From NCBI GenBank assembly GCA_024707265.1, contig JANQAB010000010.1, positions 310,001-374,000 on the forward strand: 64,000 bases of DNA, written 5' to 3'. A program made the translations under genes and the position numbers. The notes beneath the pieces were generated by a model. The model was given only the letters and a program-made list of their open reading frames with translations. It had not been told where the DNA came from and made no database searches. The stretch is from Sporocytophaga sp. GTDB taxonomy: Bacteria; Bacteroidota; Bacteroidia; Cytophagales; Cytophagaceae. Positions 38,809 through 47,721 of this stretch are shown piece after piece. Position 1 is the stretch's first letter. Every line of letters begins with the position of its first letter.

Positions 38809-39499
38809 TTATAATTCATTTTTTAAATACACAAAACCTATCTTTACTCCGGCATTAAATATCGGGCTCCAGGAAGTGCGGAATTCTTTCTTATAATCGT
38901 AGTAAACCTCATTGATCACTCCATATTCAGTTATATATGTTGTTTCCTTATAAGAAGGCCCCATACCAGCATAAATTTCAAAAATCGGATGTGTTTTATG
39001 AGATTTTAAAATATAGAAAGTAAAACCACACTGAAGACGCAAACCATATTGATTCTGCCTTTCTGTTCGCGTTCCTTCAAAACTATATTTTCCTCCCATA
39101 TCCTCAAACTTTACATATTTATCGTCAAACCAAAATCGTCGGTAAAAAAGGACACCTTCAACAAAAAAACATCTTCCTTTTCCAGGATAAAACTTAGAGT
39201 TCAGCATTATTGTATATGCGTTATACAAATGATTTCTCATATTATCAGACGAATAACCACCAAACATTCCGCTTCCGGTAGCTCTAGCCTCTCCACCACT
39301 TTTCGTACTAGGCCTGAATGAACCTGTTATTCCAAACGTATGTGTGTTATGAATTTTTTCAAAGGTTAATGGATAATCATTAAAAATATATTGTGTTGGA
39401 GTAGTCAGTACCCTGAACCCTCTTGAACCGGGTAATTGCCCGAATGAATAAAAAAAGCTTATAAAAAAAAGAAACAAAAAAAATCAGTGGTTTATTCAT
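38809..39499 (-). CDS. Outer-membrane beta-barrel-like protein, frameshifted in signal peptide
   Basis: The natural ATG at 39499 gives MNKPLIFLFLFFISFFYSFG once one A is removed from the run of eight at 39476..39483; as sequenced, only a TTG start at 39477 remains. The mature ~205 residues are aromatic and glycine-rich with alternating strands (YAGMGPSYKETTYITEYGVI; FNAGVKIGFVYLKN), typical of small outer-membrane barrels. It is the last gene of the sigma-factor cluster, after a terminator. Restored length is 229 residues. Confidence 0.65.
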
Positions 39500-39534
39500 A
39501 CTGTTGATAGATTTCAGATCTATTAAAGATAAAA

Positions 39535-39563
39535 AAAAGCCTTGGGTAAAACCCAAGGCTTTT
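39535..39563 (-). terminator. Rho-independent terminator after the T9SS adhesin gene
   Basis: AAAAGCCTTGGGT-AAA-ACCCAAGGCTTTT is a perfect stem with T-run on the minus strand, 26 bases past the adhesin stop. Confidence 0.93.
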
Positions 39564-39589
39564 ACTGTAATATTTTCTTGTTTCAGATA

Positions 39590-42500
39590 TTAATGTTTGA
39601 TTAAAAATATATTTTTCACTTTGGTCCCACTCACAATCTGAATAATATACAATCCTGAAACAAGCTCATCTGTACTCAACTGATTCTGACCAGAAGTTAA
39701 AGTAAATTCTTTAATTTCTTTAGCTGAAACTAATTCAATTAACTTAGCTTTACAGTCATTAACCACATTACCACCCTCTATAATTAAAATGTCACTAAAT
39801 GGATTCGGATAGGCCTGAATCGAATTGAAAATGGCAGATTCATTTCCTGTTAAAGTTCCCTCTTCAGTATCTATATCAATAACAGTTGTTGATAAGCTAA
39901 CATCAAACATTTCTGTGTTTCTATATCCTATACCTTCAACAGGAATATGCATGTAATATTTTCCTGAAGTTAGATTATCAAAGGTAACTGAAGTGTTATT
40001 TAAGAATTCAGCATCAACCAGTTCATTATTCTCATTAAATAATAATACTGGTAATGTTGAAACCGGCACTCCATTTTTGATATCTATATTTGCCTGAACA
40101 TTATTAGGGCCCCTGTTCCATTGCTTTCTTGAAGCAAGTTTTATGTCTACACTATAAGTATTGCCTTTTACCTGGATAGAATTAGCAGTCGACAGACTTA
40201 CTTTATTCACATAATACGTAGGCAGAAAGTAATCATCTAGAATCGATAAAGCCGAATCTTTATAGGGCAGAACATAAACAGTATAATCTCCTTTTTCAAC
40301 TCCTGTGAATTTGTAGTAGCCATTTTTCACATGAACACTGCTGATCGGAACTGGTACACTTCCATTCTGTTTTATAAGTAAAGCAAGACCAAAATTGTAT
40401 AAATTTGCTTCTGCATAAACATTACCTTCAACACTATATATTTTTACCTCATTACAGTTGTCTGAGATCCTGACAGAATCTTTTACTTCACAACCTGACT
40501 GATCCTTTACCGAAACATAATAAGTACCTGATGGAAGATCTCCACGTACCCTCTCCTCGGATCCATTTTCCCACAGAATGTTATAGGCAGGAAGACCTCC
40601 CGTTGGAAGTACCTGAACCGATCCATCTCCTTTACCACAAGTTTCATACTTCATATTAGGAAATATAATCTTAAGAGCATTGATAGTAAGTGTAAGAGTG
40701 TCTGATGATGAAGATGTTCCGTTTGTTATTGTCCAAACTAATACCAGTTTGTCTGAATTGATATTAGTAATAGAAGTCTTCGGATTATTTTTTTGAGTAA
40801 TGACAGCATTACCGGAGATAAGCTTCCATTCACCTGTTTCACCGGAAGATGGCATGTTTGCATTCAGTGAACTATTATTACAATATACTGTTCTGTCAGG
40901 GCCAGCATTTGCATGGGTTACAGAAGAGCATGTAGAGTTTAAAGTAATTGATTTAGTAAAGGTATTTAACAGATATGGAGAAGTTATAGTAACTGTTATT
41001 ACAAAATTACCCGCGCTATTCAAAATCAACCCTGCACTTGAGCCTGAAATATAGTAAGGAGTTATTCCAGGAAATTCCCATTGGAATTTATAAGGAGGGA
41101 AGTTTGGGATATTAAAAGAAATGTTTACAGTATCTCCGCATTTCGGTGCTAGGTGAGAAACAAACGGCTCACAATTTAGCCCAAGCCATGAATTGACATT
41201 TACAGTTAACGTATCAGTGCTGGTTTGGCTTCCATTGGTAATTGTGTATTTTAAACGAGTTCCGTTAAGGGCATCATTTAATATTGCGTTTGGAGTATTG
41301 TCATTTGATAAATACGCTATACCGCTTCCTGGAATAACTTCCCATTTTACCGTTTCCCCTGCGCTGCCTGTATTTCCCCAAAGTGTGTAAGGAAACTGGC
41401 AAGGTGTTATGTATATATCATTTCCTGCATTAGCCTTTGTTACAGGATTTGTCTGGGTACATGTTGCATTGATTAGTATTTTTTTGCTGAATGTATTATA
41501 GTTACTTTTTAATGAAACAAGTACTTCAAATTGACCTTCAGAATTTACCTTGAACCAGGCACTTGAAGCCGTCTGACTTATCGGAGAAAGCCCTGATGGA
41601 GCAGACCATTGTAATAGGTATTGTTGTTGAGTATTCCATGTGAAGTTAATGGAAATTGTATCACCACATTTTGGATTTGTATTGCTAATGACCGGATTAC
41701 AAATATTTGCAAGAGTAGATTCAGTAAATATAATGACATAATCACTACTGGTTGAAATCCCTTTGCTAATAGTATATTTCAACCTTGCTCCATTGCTTAT
41801 ATCCAGAATTTTTACATCTCTATTATTCACATTTTGAAGATAAGCGGTGCCTTCAATAACTTCCCATTTTACTGTTTCTCCGGAAGCGGGTGCATTACCA
41901 AATAAGGTATAGGGAAACTGACAAGGTGCCAGGTTTTGATCAGGACCGGCATCTGCTTGCGTAACTGTTGGTTCGTCGCAGAATACATGAGAAGAATACG
42001 TGTCAGATAAATTATTATATCCAGATGGAGACATGGCATACACATTGATAGATAAAGACCCTTCTCCTAGTATCTTAATTTTAATGTCCCTAGATGTTGT
42101 GCTATTTATAATTTCAACATTAGGTGACAAGGTATTCCAGCTGTGAAGGTACCCCATTGGTAATTTTGAATAAAGAGTGATTGTATCTCCACATTTTGCA
42201 ATCGTAGGGAATGTCCTGTCAATAATAGAACAAGGCAGACTGTTTGTTCTGAATAGCCACAGGGTATCAACCAATCTGGCAACTTTATTCGGATTGTTTA
42301 TAGTATAGGTAAGAATTGCGGTATCCCCCATAATGTCTCTTACCTCCATGTTAGCCTGTGTATCCTGTATGATACTAACAGTTCCTTTGATAACTTTCCA
42401 TTGAACAGTTTCACCGTTTCCTGGAAGCATATTAGAGACAGAATAAGGAAAACGACAGGGTGAAAAATATGCTGTATCCTTAAGTGATGCATCAATAGGT

Positions 42501-42622
42501 TCACCTTGATAAGGTATGGAAAATTGAGCTATTGCTCTGCTTACATTAAAAAACACCGATAAAAAGAAGATTATGAATCGCAAGGAAGCATAAACTCTAA
42601 ATGAATAAAAATTTACTTTCAT
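39590..42622 (-). CDS. Large T9SS-secreted surface protein with four tandem Ig/PKD-like modules
   Basis: This 1,010-residue protein has a signal segment (RFIIFFLSVFFNVSRAIAQF). Four tandem units of about 150-180 residues follow, each starting with a conserved block (PCRFPYS, PCQFPYTLF, PCQFPYTLW, VYCNNSS) and the phrase GETVKWEVI or a close variant. A further SprB-like repeat (GLPAYNILWENGSEERVRG), a carboxypeptidase-regulatory-like region and a C-terminal type A sorting domain (AYPNPFSDILIIEGG ... IVSGTKVKNIFLIKH) complete it. It should be exported by type IX secretion and attached to the surface. It follows the 302-residue barrel protein by 59 bases in the sigma-factor cluster. Confidence 0.85.
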   Translation of the reverse strand: MKVNFYSFRVYASLRFIIFFLSVFFNVSRAIAQFSIPYQGEPIDASLKDTAYFSPCRFPYSVSNMLPGNGETVQWKVIKGTVSIIQDTQANMEVRDIMGDTAILTYTINNPNKVARLVDTLWLFRTNSLPCSIIDRTFPTIAKCGDTITLYSKLPMGYLHSWNTLSPNVEIINSTTSRDIKIKILGEGSLSINVYAMSPSGYNNLSDTYSSHVFCDEPTVTQADAGPDQNLAPCQFPYTLFGNAPASGETVKWEVIEGTAYLQNVNNRDVKILDISNGARLKYTISKGISTSSDYVIIFTESTLANICNPVISNTNPKCGDTISINFTWNTQQQYLLQWSAPSGLSPISQTASSAWFKVNSEGQFEVLVSLKSNYNTFSKKILINATCTQTNPVTKANAGNDIYITPCQFPYTLWGNTGSAGETVKWEVIPGSGIAYLSNDNTPNAILNDALNGTRLKYTITNGSQTSTDTLTVNVNSWLGLNCEPFVSHLAPKCGDTVNISFNIPNFPPYKFQWEFPGITPYYISGSSAGLILNSAGNFVITVTITSPYLLNTFTKSITLNSTCSSVTHANAGPDRTVYCNNSSLNANMPSSGETGEWKLISGNAVITQKNNPKTSITNINSDKLVLVWTITNGTSSSSDTLTLTINALKIIFPNMKYETCGKGDGSVQVLPTGGLPAYNILWENGSEERVRGDLPSGTYYVSVKDQSGCEVKDSVRISDNCNEVKIYSVEGNVYAEANLYNFGLALLIKQNGSVPVPISSVHVKNGYYKFTGVEKGDYTVYVLPYKDSALSILDDYFLPTYYVNKVSLSTANSIQVKGNTYSVDIKLASRKQWNRGPNNVQANIDIKNGVPVSTLPVLLFNENNELVDAEFLNNTSVTFDNLTSGKYYMHIPVEGIGYRNTEMFDVSLSTTVIDIDTEEGTLTGNESAIFNSIQAYPNPFSDILIIEGGNVVNDCKAKLIELVSAKEIKEFTLTSGQNQLSTDELVSGLYIIQIVSGTKVKNIFLIKH

Positions 42623-42681
42623 AGTAGTAGCTTTTTGGTTTCTATAGATCAGACAGAAAAAAAGGCGTGTGTTACAAAAAA

Positions 42682-43590
42682 TTATAAAGTAAATTTTAAA
42701 CCACTTCTTATTCCTATAAAATCCTTGGAATAAAAGCCATATTGCTCTTTATTAAAAGAGAATAAAAACTTTTGAAAATAGGGTTCTACAAATAGTTGAG
42801 TTTTAAGAGAAAGACGGTAGCAAGTCTGTAAGTTGGTCTGAAAGCTAACTGATGGTTTAGTAATAGTTACATCTTTGGAAGAAACAGTTTCTCCTCTTGC
42901 ATTCAATATACTTCCTCTTGAAGTGATTAATATATCTGCAACAGGTCCCCCCAATAATATTATATCCCAGTTGTTGATTGACTTTTTGTATGCCGCTTGC
43001 AATACAATCTGAGTAGAATAAAATTTTCCGATAGCTGAATTATTCTGGGATTCCATGAAAGTCTCGGTTCTGGATTTTTCCAGTGGTTCTATAATATAAA
43101 AATAACTAATTTGGCCATTGTCATCAACAGTATAGTAAGTGTCTAAAGTATCATTTTCCAGAAATGTTGTGGTCGTTTGAGTAAATACATTTCTGCTGCT
43201 TTTCATAGAAACAGTGTACCTGGAAAAGTTTAGACCTAATCTGATATCAATCTTCTTACCTAACCTATAAAAATTGAATCCTATGGATTGTCCTGTATGC
43301 TTTAATTCTTTGTTATAGTTATTGATTTCCTGAAAGGCGAAATGATATGATTTAAGGCTGGAAGCTGTTATAAAAGGATCAATATGTGCATCGAATGCCC
43401 ATTTGTGTTTTTCAGTACTATCAACAACATAAAACTTATCATTGACTATAACACGTTTATAGATTACTATAACGGAATCCTTTATTCCGTTTTCATAAGT
43501 TACCTGATAGGTTGTGTCGTAACGGATTTCCTGACAGATAGCCTCAGCATTACAAATGAATATCAGCGATAATAAAATCAAATACTTCAT
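42682..43590 (-). CDS. Outer-membrane beta-barrel-like protein, 302 aa
   Basis: A signal peptide (MKYLILLSLIFICNAEAICQ) precedes a long strand-rich domain (IGFNFYRLGKKIDIRLGLNF; DIILLGGPVADILITSRGSI; FSFNKEQYGFYSKDFIGIRS), ending in an aromatic barrel-like terminus (GLKFTL). It lies 12 bases after the membrane-anchored 214-residue protein and before the adhesin. The arrangement sigma, membrane protein, barrel, adhesin suggests envelope-responsive surface decoration. Confidence 0.7.
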   Translation of the reverse strand: MKYLILLSLIFICNAEAICQEIRYDTTYQVTYENGIKDSVIVIYKRVIVNDKFYVVDSTEKHKWAFDAHIDPFITASSLKSYHFAFQEINNYNKELKHTGQSIGFNFYRLGKKIDIRLGLNFSRYTVSMKSSRNVFTQTTTTFLENDTLDTYYTVDDNGQISYFYIIEPLEKSRTETFMESQNNSAIGKFYSTQIVLQAAYKKSINNWDIILLGGPVADILITSRGSILNARGETVSSKDVTITKPSVSFQTNLQTCYRLSLKTQLFVEPYFQKFLFSFNKEQYGFYSKDFIGIRSGLKFTL

Positions 43591-43602
43591 AGGGAAAAAA
43601 CT

Positions 43603-44247
43603 TTATTTATTCTTTCCCTTCATCTTATCCCACTTACGCTTTTTGATGTTCATAGAATCTATGGTTTTAATGGTGTCTACCTGGATTATGTATTTTACCC
43701 TTATGCTGTCTTTCTGAGGTTTCAATACAGGTGGAACAGGAATTACATTCGTAGTAACTGTGTCTTTTTTCCGAATTACAGGATTTAATATTTCGACCTG
43801 TTTATCTTCAACCGTTTCCTGTTGGTGAACACTTTGTGAGTTATTATTGGTATCAGAAACAGGTTGAGATTTCTTTAAATGAATTACATCATGGTCAATA
43901 TTTGCTTCTTTGCTATTTTCCATCACCTCCACTTTATCACCATTCTCTATAGCTTCAGAAGCAGTAAATATTTCAGAACTTTTAACAGATGCATTGATTG
44001 GTTCTTTAGGTTTATCCTTCTGAGAAGGAAGTGTGAAATAGAATATTGATCCGCCAACTATGATTGATGTTAATATGAAGATAACCAGGAATCTACTTTT
44101 ATTCTTATCAAAAAAGCCGGTTTCTTCCAGTTTGCCTAAAAACTGATCAAAGTCTTTATCATCCACAGTCTCCTTATGATCGCTAAAGACATCACGAAAG
44201 AGATCATCAATGGGTAGTTTTTCGTTATGTGATTTATCGTTACTCAT
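43603..44247 (-). CDS. Single-pass membrane protein, putative anti-sigma factor
   Basis: This 214-residue protein has a charged cytoplasmic part (residues 1-50), one membrane helix (FLVIFILTSIIVGGSIFYFT) and a periplasmic region rich in Lys, Ser and Pro. Its ATG overlaps the stop of the sigma gene by 4 bases (ATGA-type coupling). Position and topology fit an anti-sigma factor. It lacks an HxxxCxxC zinc motif, so this is inference from context. Confidence 0.65.
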   Translation of the reverse strand: MSNDKSHNEKLPIDDLFRDVFSDHKETVDDKDFDQFLGKLEETGFFDKNKSRFLVIFILTSIIVGGSIFYFTLPSQKDKPKEPINASVKSSEIFTASEAIENGDKVEVMENSKEANIDHDVIHLKKSQPVSDTNNNSQSVHQQETVEDKQVEILNPVIRKKDTVTTNVIPVPPVLKPQKDSIRVKYIIQVDTIKTIDSMNIKKRKWDKMKGKNK

Positions 44248-44852
44248 TTGGCCAACCGTTCGATACTTTTTTGATGCAATACTTTTTTAATCATTTCCTT
44301 AGCTCTGAAGAGGCGAGTGCGACAAGCATTTTCTTCTATACCTAGCATTTGTGCTATTTCATGATGAGCATAATTTTCGATGACGTATAAATTAAAAATG
44401 ATTCTGTAGCTTTCAGGAATTAGGTAAATACTTTCAATGATTTCTTCTTTGCTGAAATCTGCTCTAAAAACTAAGTCGGCATTGGGATGAGTTCCAGCAT
44501 CTTTTTTATCAATACTATTTCCCGATAGTATATCTTCATCAGCAGCAGAAGTACTTAAATGTTCCTCATCAATTTCTATATGCTCGTTTTTACGTTTACG
44601 TTTATAAAAATCAAGAGAAGCATTGACCATTATTCGCTTCATCCAGCCTTCAAAATTTCCTTTGCCGGTAAATTTACCTATTTGAGTAATGATCTTAATA
44701 AAGCATTCATGCATCACATCTTTCGCGTCTTCTCTGTTGCCACAATAACGCACACAAATGCTTAGCATCACCGGAGAATATTGGAGGTACAATTCCTTTA
44801 TCGCCGCTTTATCTTTGTTTTGAATCTTTTTTATTAAATCTATCTCAGACAT
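44244..44852 (-). CDS. ECF-type RNA polymerase sigma factor
   Basis: This 202-residue protein has region 2 (YCGNREDAKDVMHECFIKII; FEGWMKRIMVNASLDFYKRK) and region 4 (IPESYRIIFNLYVIENYAHH then EIAQMLGIEENACRTRLFRA). It is translationally coupled to the membrane protein downstream. It probably directs transcription of the barrel and adhesin genes that follow. The upstream gap 44853-45169 (317 bases) is AT-rich with no supported gene. Confidence 0.9.
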   Translation of the reverse strand: MSEIDLIKKIQNKDKAAIKELYLQYSPVMLSICVRYCGNREDAKDVMHECFIKIITQIGKFTGKGNFEGWMKRIMVNASLDFYKRKRKNEHIEIDEEHLSTSAADEDILSGNSIDKKDAGTHPNADLVFRADFSKEEIIESIYLIPESYRIIFNLYVIENYAHHEIAQMLGIEENACRTRLFRAKEMIKKVLHQKSIERLAK

Positions 44853-45169
44853 ATCTGATTTCAGATAATTAGACTGGATAATTACGCTCTGTTACAAAAA
44901 AATAGTATTTTTTCTTCAGTACTTATTTTTAACACGCAATCCATTCTAAAAATAATATTGAAACTAGCAAAAATATCTTAGTTATCAAAGAATTAAGATA
45001 TTAGTGATCAAAAACTTTAATGTTCAAGTATACTTAATTCTTAAATTCTCATGAACCTACTTTCTATGGTTGAATTATGCTCTTCCCATTTTTTGAAATT
45101 TTCATAAGTCAAATCTTTATAAATTTTTAAAAATGATATCGTTTTTAAAAGTACATGGTCTAATGTCCC

Positions 45170-45610
45170 TTATAAATTGCAAGCGGCAAGCTCATACTCA
45201 TCATCAAGGCCATAAAGAAGTTCTATTTCCTTTTCACTCAAGCTACTATTCCATCTGATCCAATAAATACTTTGTATCGCTTGTTTTAAAGGAATTTCTT
45301 TTTTTATAATCTTTTGATAAAGAATTCCAAAAATTAATCTGCCGGAAACCAAGGAATTTTCTAAAGTTTGCGAATAAAGCATTTCTAAAAGATCTTTCTC
45401 GTTTTTATTCCCAACTAATGAAAGCTCAATGATCCGATAATCCGGTTCATTCTCTTCCAAAATTTGCTTGTCTGCCCAAGTAACAATTTCCCTTTTATCA
45501 ATTAACCTGTTTATTAAGCCTATCCTAAATACTTCCAGTATTATAGAATATTCATTTTGATTAGTTGGATTTAAATTTACAATTATACACAAACCAGAAT
45601 TTTTAATCAA
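45170..45610 (-). CDS. Hypothetical cytoplasmic protein, 146 aa
   Basis: A mostly helical protein beginning MIKNSGLCIIVNLNPTNQNE, with no signal peptide. Helices such as VFRIGLINRLIDKREIVTWA and KQAIQSIYWIRWNSSLSEKE suggest a small all-alpha fold, similar in style to immunity or bacteroidete orphan proteins, but no family is recognised. It lies downstream of the transglutaminase operon terminator and is likely transcribed on its own. Confidence 0.5.
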   Translation of the reverse strand: MIKNSGLCIIVNLNPTNQNEYSIILEVFRIGLINRLIDKREIVTWADKQILEENEPDYRIIELSLVGNKNEKDLLEMLYSQTLENSLVSGRLIFGILYQKIIKKEIPLKQAIQSIYWIRWNSSLSEKEIELLYGLDDEYELAACNL

Positions 45611-45680
45611 AGTACCTAAAGATATGTGCAGCCTTCATGCGTAGAAGAAATTAATTAATTACATTTTAGCCAATAAACAA

Positions 45681-45715
45681 AAAAGGCTTATCCGCATCTT
45701 TGGATAAGCCTTTTT
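45681..45715. terminator. Terminator after the transglutaminase/MORN operon
   Basis: AAAAGGCTTATCC and GGATAAGCCTTTTT form a strong hairpin flanked by A-run and T-run, able to terminate in both directions. Confidence 0.93.
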
Positions 45716-45741
45716 AAACTTATAATTACCAAGCCATCGTC

Positions 45742-47712
45742 TTACTCTTTTTCAAGAACTAAAGTAATTTTATTAAAATCTGCTGCAGCGTTGATTACTT
45801 TTCTGAATTGTTCAAATACTTCAATCGGATAGTTCAGCTTTTTGTAATACTCTTCCACATCAATTGTTACTATCCGGCCCTCCAGTTTATATGAAGAAGT
45901 AAAGCCCATCGAGTTTTCATTTCCATCTTTAAAAACAATGTTTTTATTAAGGTCTTTCAGGTTTGGAACTTTATACCCTTTAGGAATTTCGAACTTAATC
46001 TTTCTTACATATTCATTTGGGTAATCAAGAGAGATCTCTGTATTTCTTTTCTTCTCCTGATACAATTCATTCTGCGGCCCAATGATTTCTCCTATCTTCA
46101 GCAGGTATTTATTTCCTGCCTTTTCAATCAGTTCATCACTTTTCAAAGTACCTGTTATAAGCATAGGCTGAATATATGGAGAAATGTTTTTGTCAACATT
46201 TTTTACCGTAACATCGCTTACATGTCCATCTTTTGCCTGACTTTTTAAAAGCTGATCAAAAAGTTCTTTACGTCTATCTTCAGGGATCAAATCGTAATAG
46301 GGCTGTATAAACATAGCTTTATAGCCTTTCAGACTTCTTTCTATAGAAATTGTAGAATTGTCATTTTCCAGATCTACAGACAGATTGATATTGAGATTAT
46401 CATGATTCAACTTATAATCAACAGAAGGTATCATCTTGATTTCACTTAACCCAGTGGTGAAGTCTCCAACTGTAACCGGCTTGATGACCATTGCATAATT
46501 ACCTAGGAAATAAGAAGGTATCATAGGATAACGGAATTCAAACTGAACTGGTGACATGAACTTGTCCAACTTATCAAAGTAAATTAGTTGTTCATCAAGA
46601 TAATCCCATGATTCAAACTTAGGGTCAAATCGCTCGCTGGTCTTGTCGTTTGATAGTGCCAGCTTGTGGCTTACCTCAGCCCTTTCAAAAAGTTTAATAA
46701 ACAACCTGGTCATTCCGAATTTGGAACCAAATTTATTCTTTAATATGAAATCAATCTGAGAGCTTTCACTACCGCCGTTTGGATTTACAATAAAATTACT
46801 CTTGATGTAATTTTCAATAAACCTGATCTTATCTTCTTCAGAAGCAGATTTGTCAAGTTTTATCTTCTTTAAAAGACCATCTACCTGTTTGTCTATTTTA
46901 GAATCAATAATATGCGTGTTGGCATAAATTGTTTTGGCTGCTTCAGCAAAGGTTACTATTTTTGTTTTACCTGTACTTTTATTGTTTGCAATTTTGTATT
47001 CAAGACGCATTACATTTGCCCAGTAGTCGCTGTATTCTTCCTTAGGTAGTGAATTCGTCTTATTCACCTTCAGTGATATGTGTCTCTTCTTTTCTATAAC
47101 AGTATCAACAACCTGTGCATTGCCATTGTAGACTTTAGTATCATAAGTTAAAAACTCCGGCACGATCAGTTCAAAAGAATAATTGTAGCTTGGGTATGGT
47201 AACTGAATATATCTTCTTCCAGAGTTTGCAGGATATTTTTTAAGTTTGTAGATGTATTCGATTTCACTTCCTACCTCTACTCCTTCTACTGCGAAAACTT
47301 TGAAGGCTCCTTTGTTCTCCAGGTTTTCAATTTCCTTCATGTGGCTTTTATCTGTAAGGACAATTTTTCCGTCTTTGCTGATTGACCTAACTTTAATGTC
47401 AACAATATCCATCACATTGGCCAATGAAATGGACAGCTTATTGTATTGTTCAATACCGGATTCATTGTTAACAGCTACAATGAGATGGTGAACAGAGTAT
47501 ATGTAGGGCTCATTTTTCTCATTATAGGCGATCTCTTCAGAAGCGCGATTTTTGAAAATGACACATGACTCTTTCTGATCTTCGGTACTTACCTTATACC
47601 TCGCTCTTTTTTCCTCCCAATCATAACTATCAGTTTCGGGCTTTTGTGCAAACAGTGTTATTGCATTACAAAAAATAGCAAAAAAGATAACTTTTTTAAA
47701 AAGCTTATTCAT
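45742..47712 (-). CDS. DUF3857/transglutaminase-like protein with degenerate catalytic site
   Basis: This 656-residue secreted protein (signal KKVIFFAIFCNAITLFAQ) has an N-terminal DUF3857 domain (residues ~25-230), then a transglutaminase-like core and a beta-rich C-terminal DUF3858-like region. In the core, the place where its neighbour has GDCKDMANI reads KFGSKFGMTRLFIK, so the catalytic Cys is missing, and no clear His-Asp pair follows. It begins 10 bases after the active-looking paralogue. It is probably a non-enzymatic partner, a pseudo-transglutaminase. Confidence 0.8.
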   Translation of the reverse strand: MNKLFKKVIFFAIFCNAITLFAQKPETDSYDWEEKRARYKVSTEDQKESCVIFKNRASEEIAYNEKNEPYIYSVHHLIVAVNNESGIEQYNKLSISLANVMDIVDIKVRSISKDGKIVLTDKSHMKEIENLENKGAFKVFAVEGVEVGSEIEYIYKLKKYPANSGRRYIQLPYPSYNYSFELIVPEFLTYDTKVYNGNAQVVDTVIEKKRHISLKVNKTNSLPKEEYSDYWANVMRLEYKIANNKSTGKTKIVTFAEAAKTIYANTHIIDSKIDKQVDGLLKKIKLDKSASEEDKIRFIENYIKSNFIVNPNGGSESSQIDFILKNKFGSKFGMTRLFIKLFERAEVSHKLALSNDKTSERFDPKFESWDYLDEQLIYFDKLDKFMSPVQFEFRYPMIPSYFLGNYAMVIKPVTVGDFTTGLSEIKMIPSVDYKLNHDNLNINLSVDLENDNSTISIERSLKGYKAMFIQPYYDLIPEDRRKELFDQLLKSQAKDGHVSDVTVKNVDKNISPYIQPMLITGTLKSDELIEKAGNKYLLKIGEIIGPQNELYQEKKRNTEISLDYPNEYVRKIKFEIPKGYKVPNLKDLNKNIVFKDGNENSMGFTSSYKLEGRIVTIDVEEYYKKLNYPIEVFEQFRKVINAAADFNKITLVLEKE

Positions 47713-47721
47713 ATTGATGAT

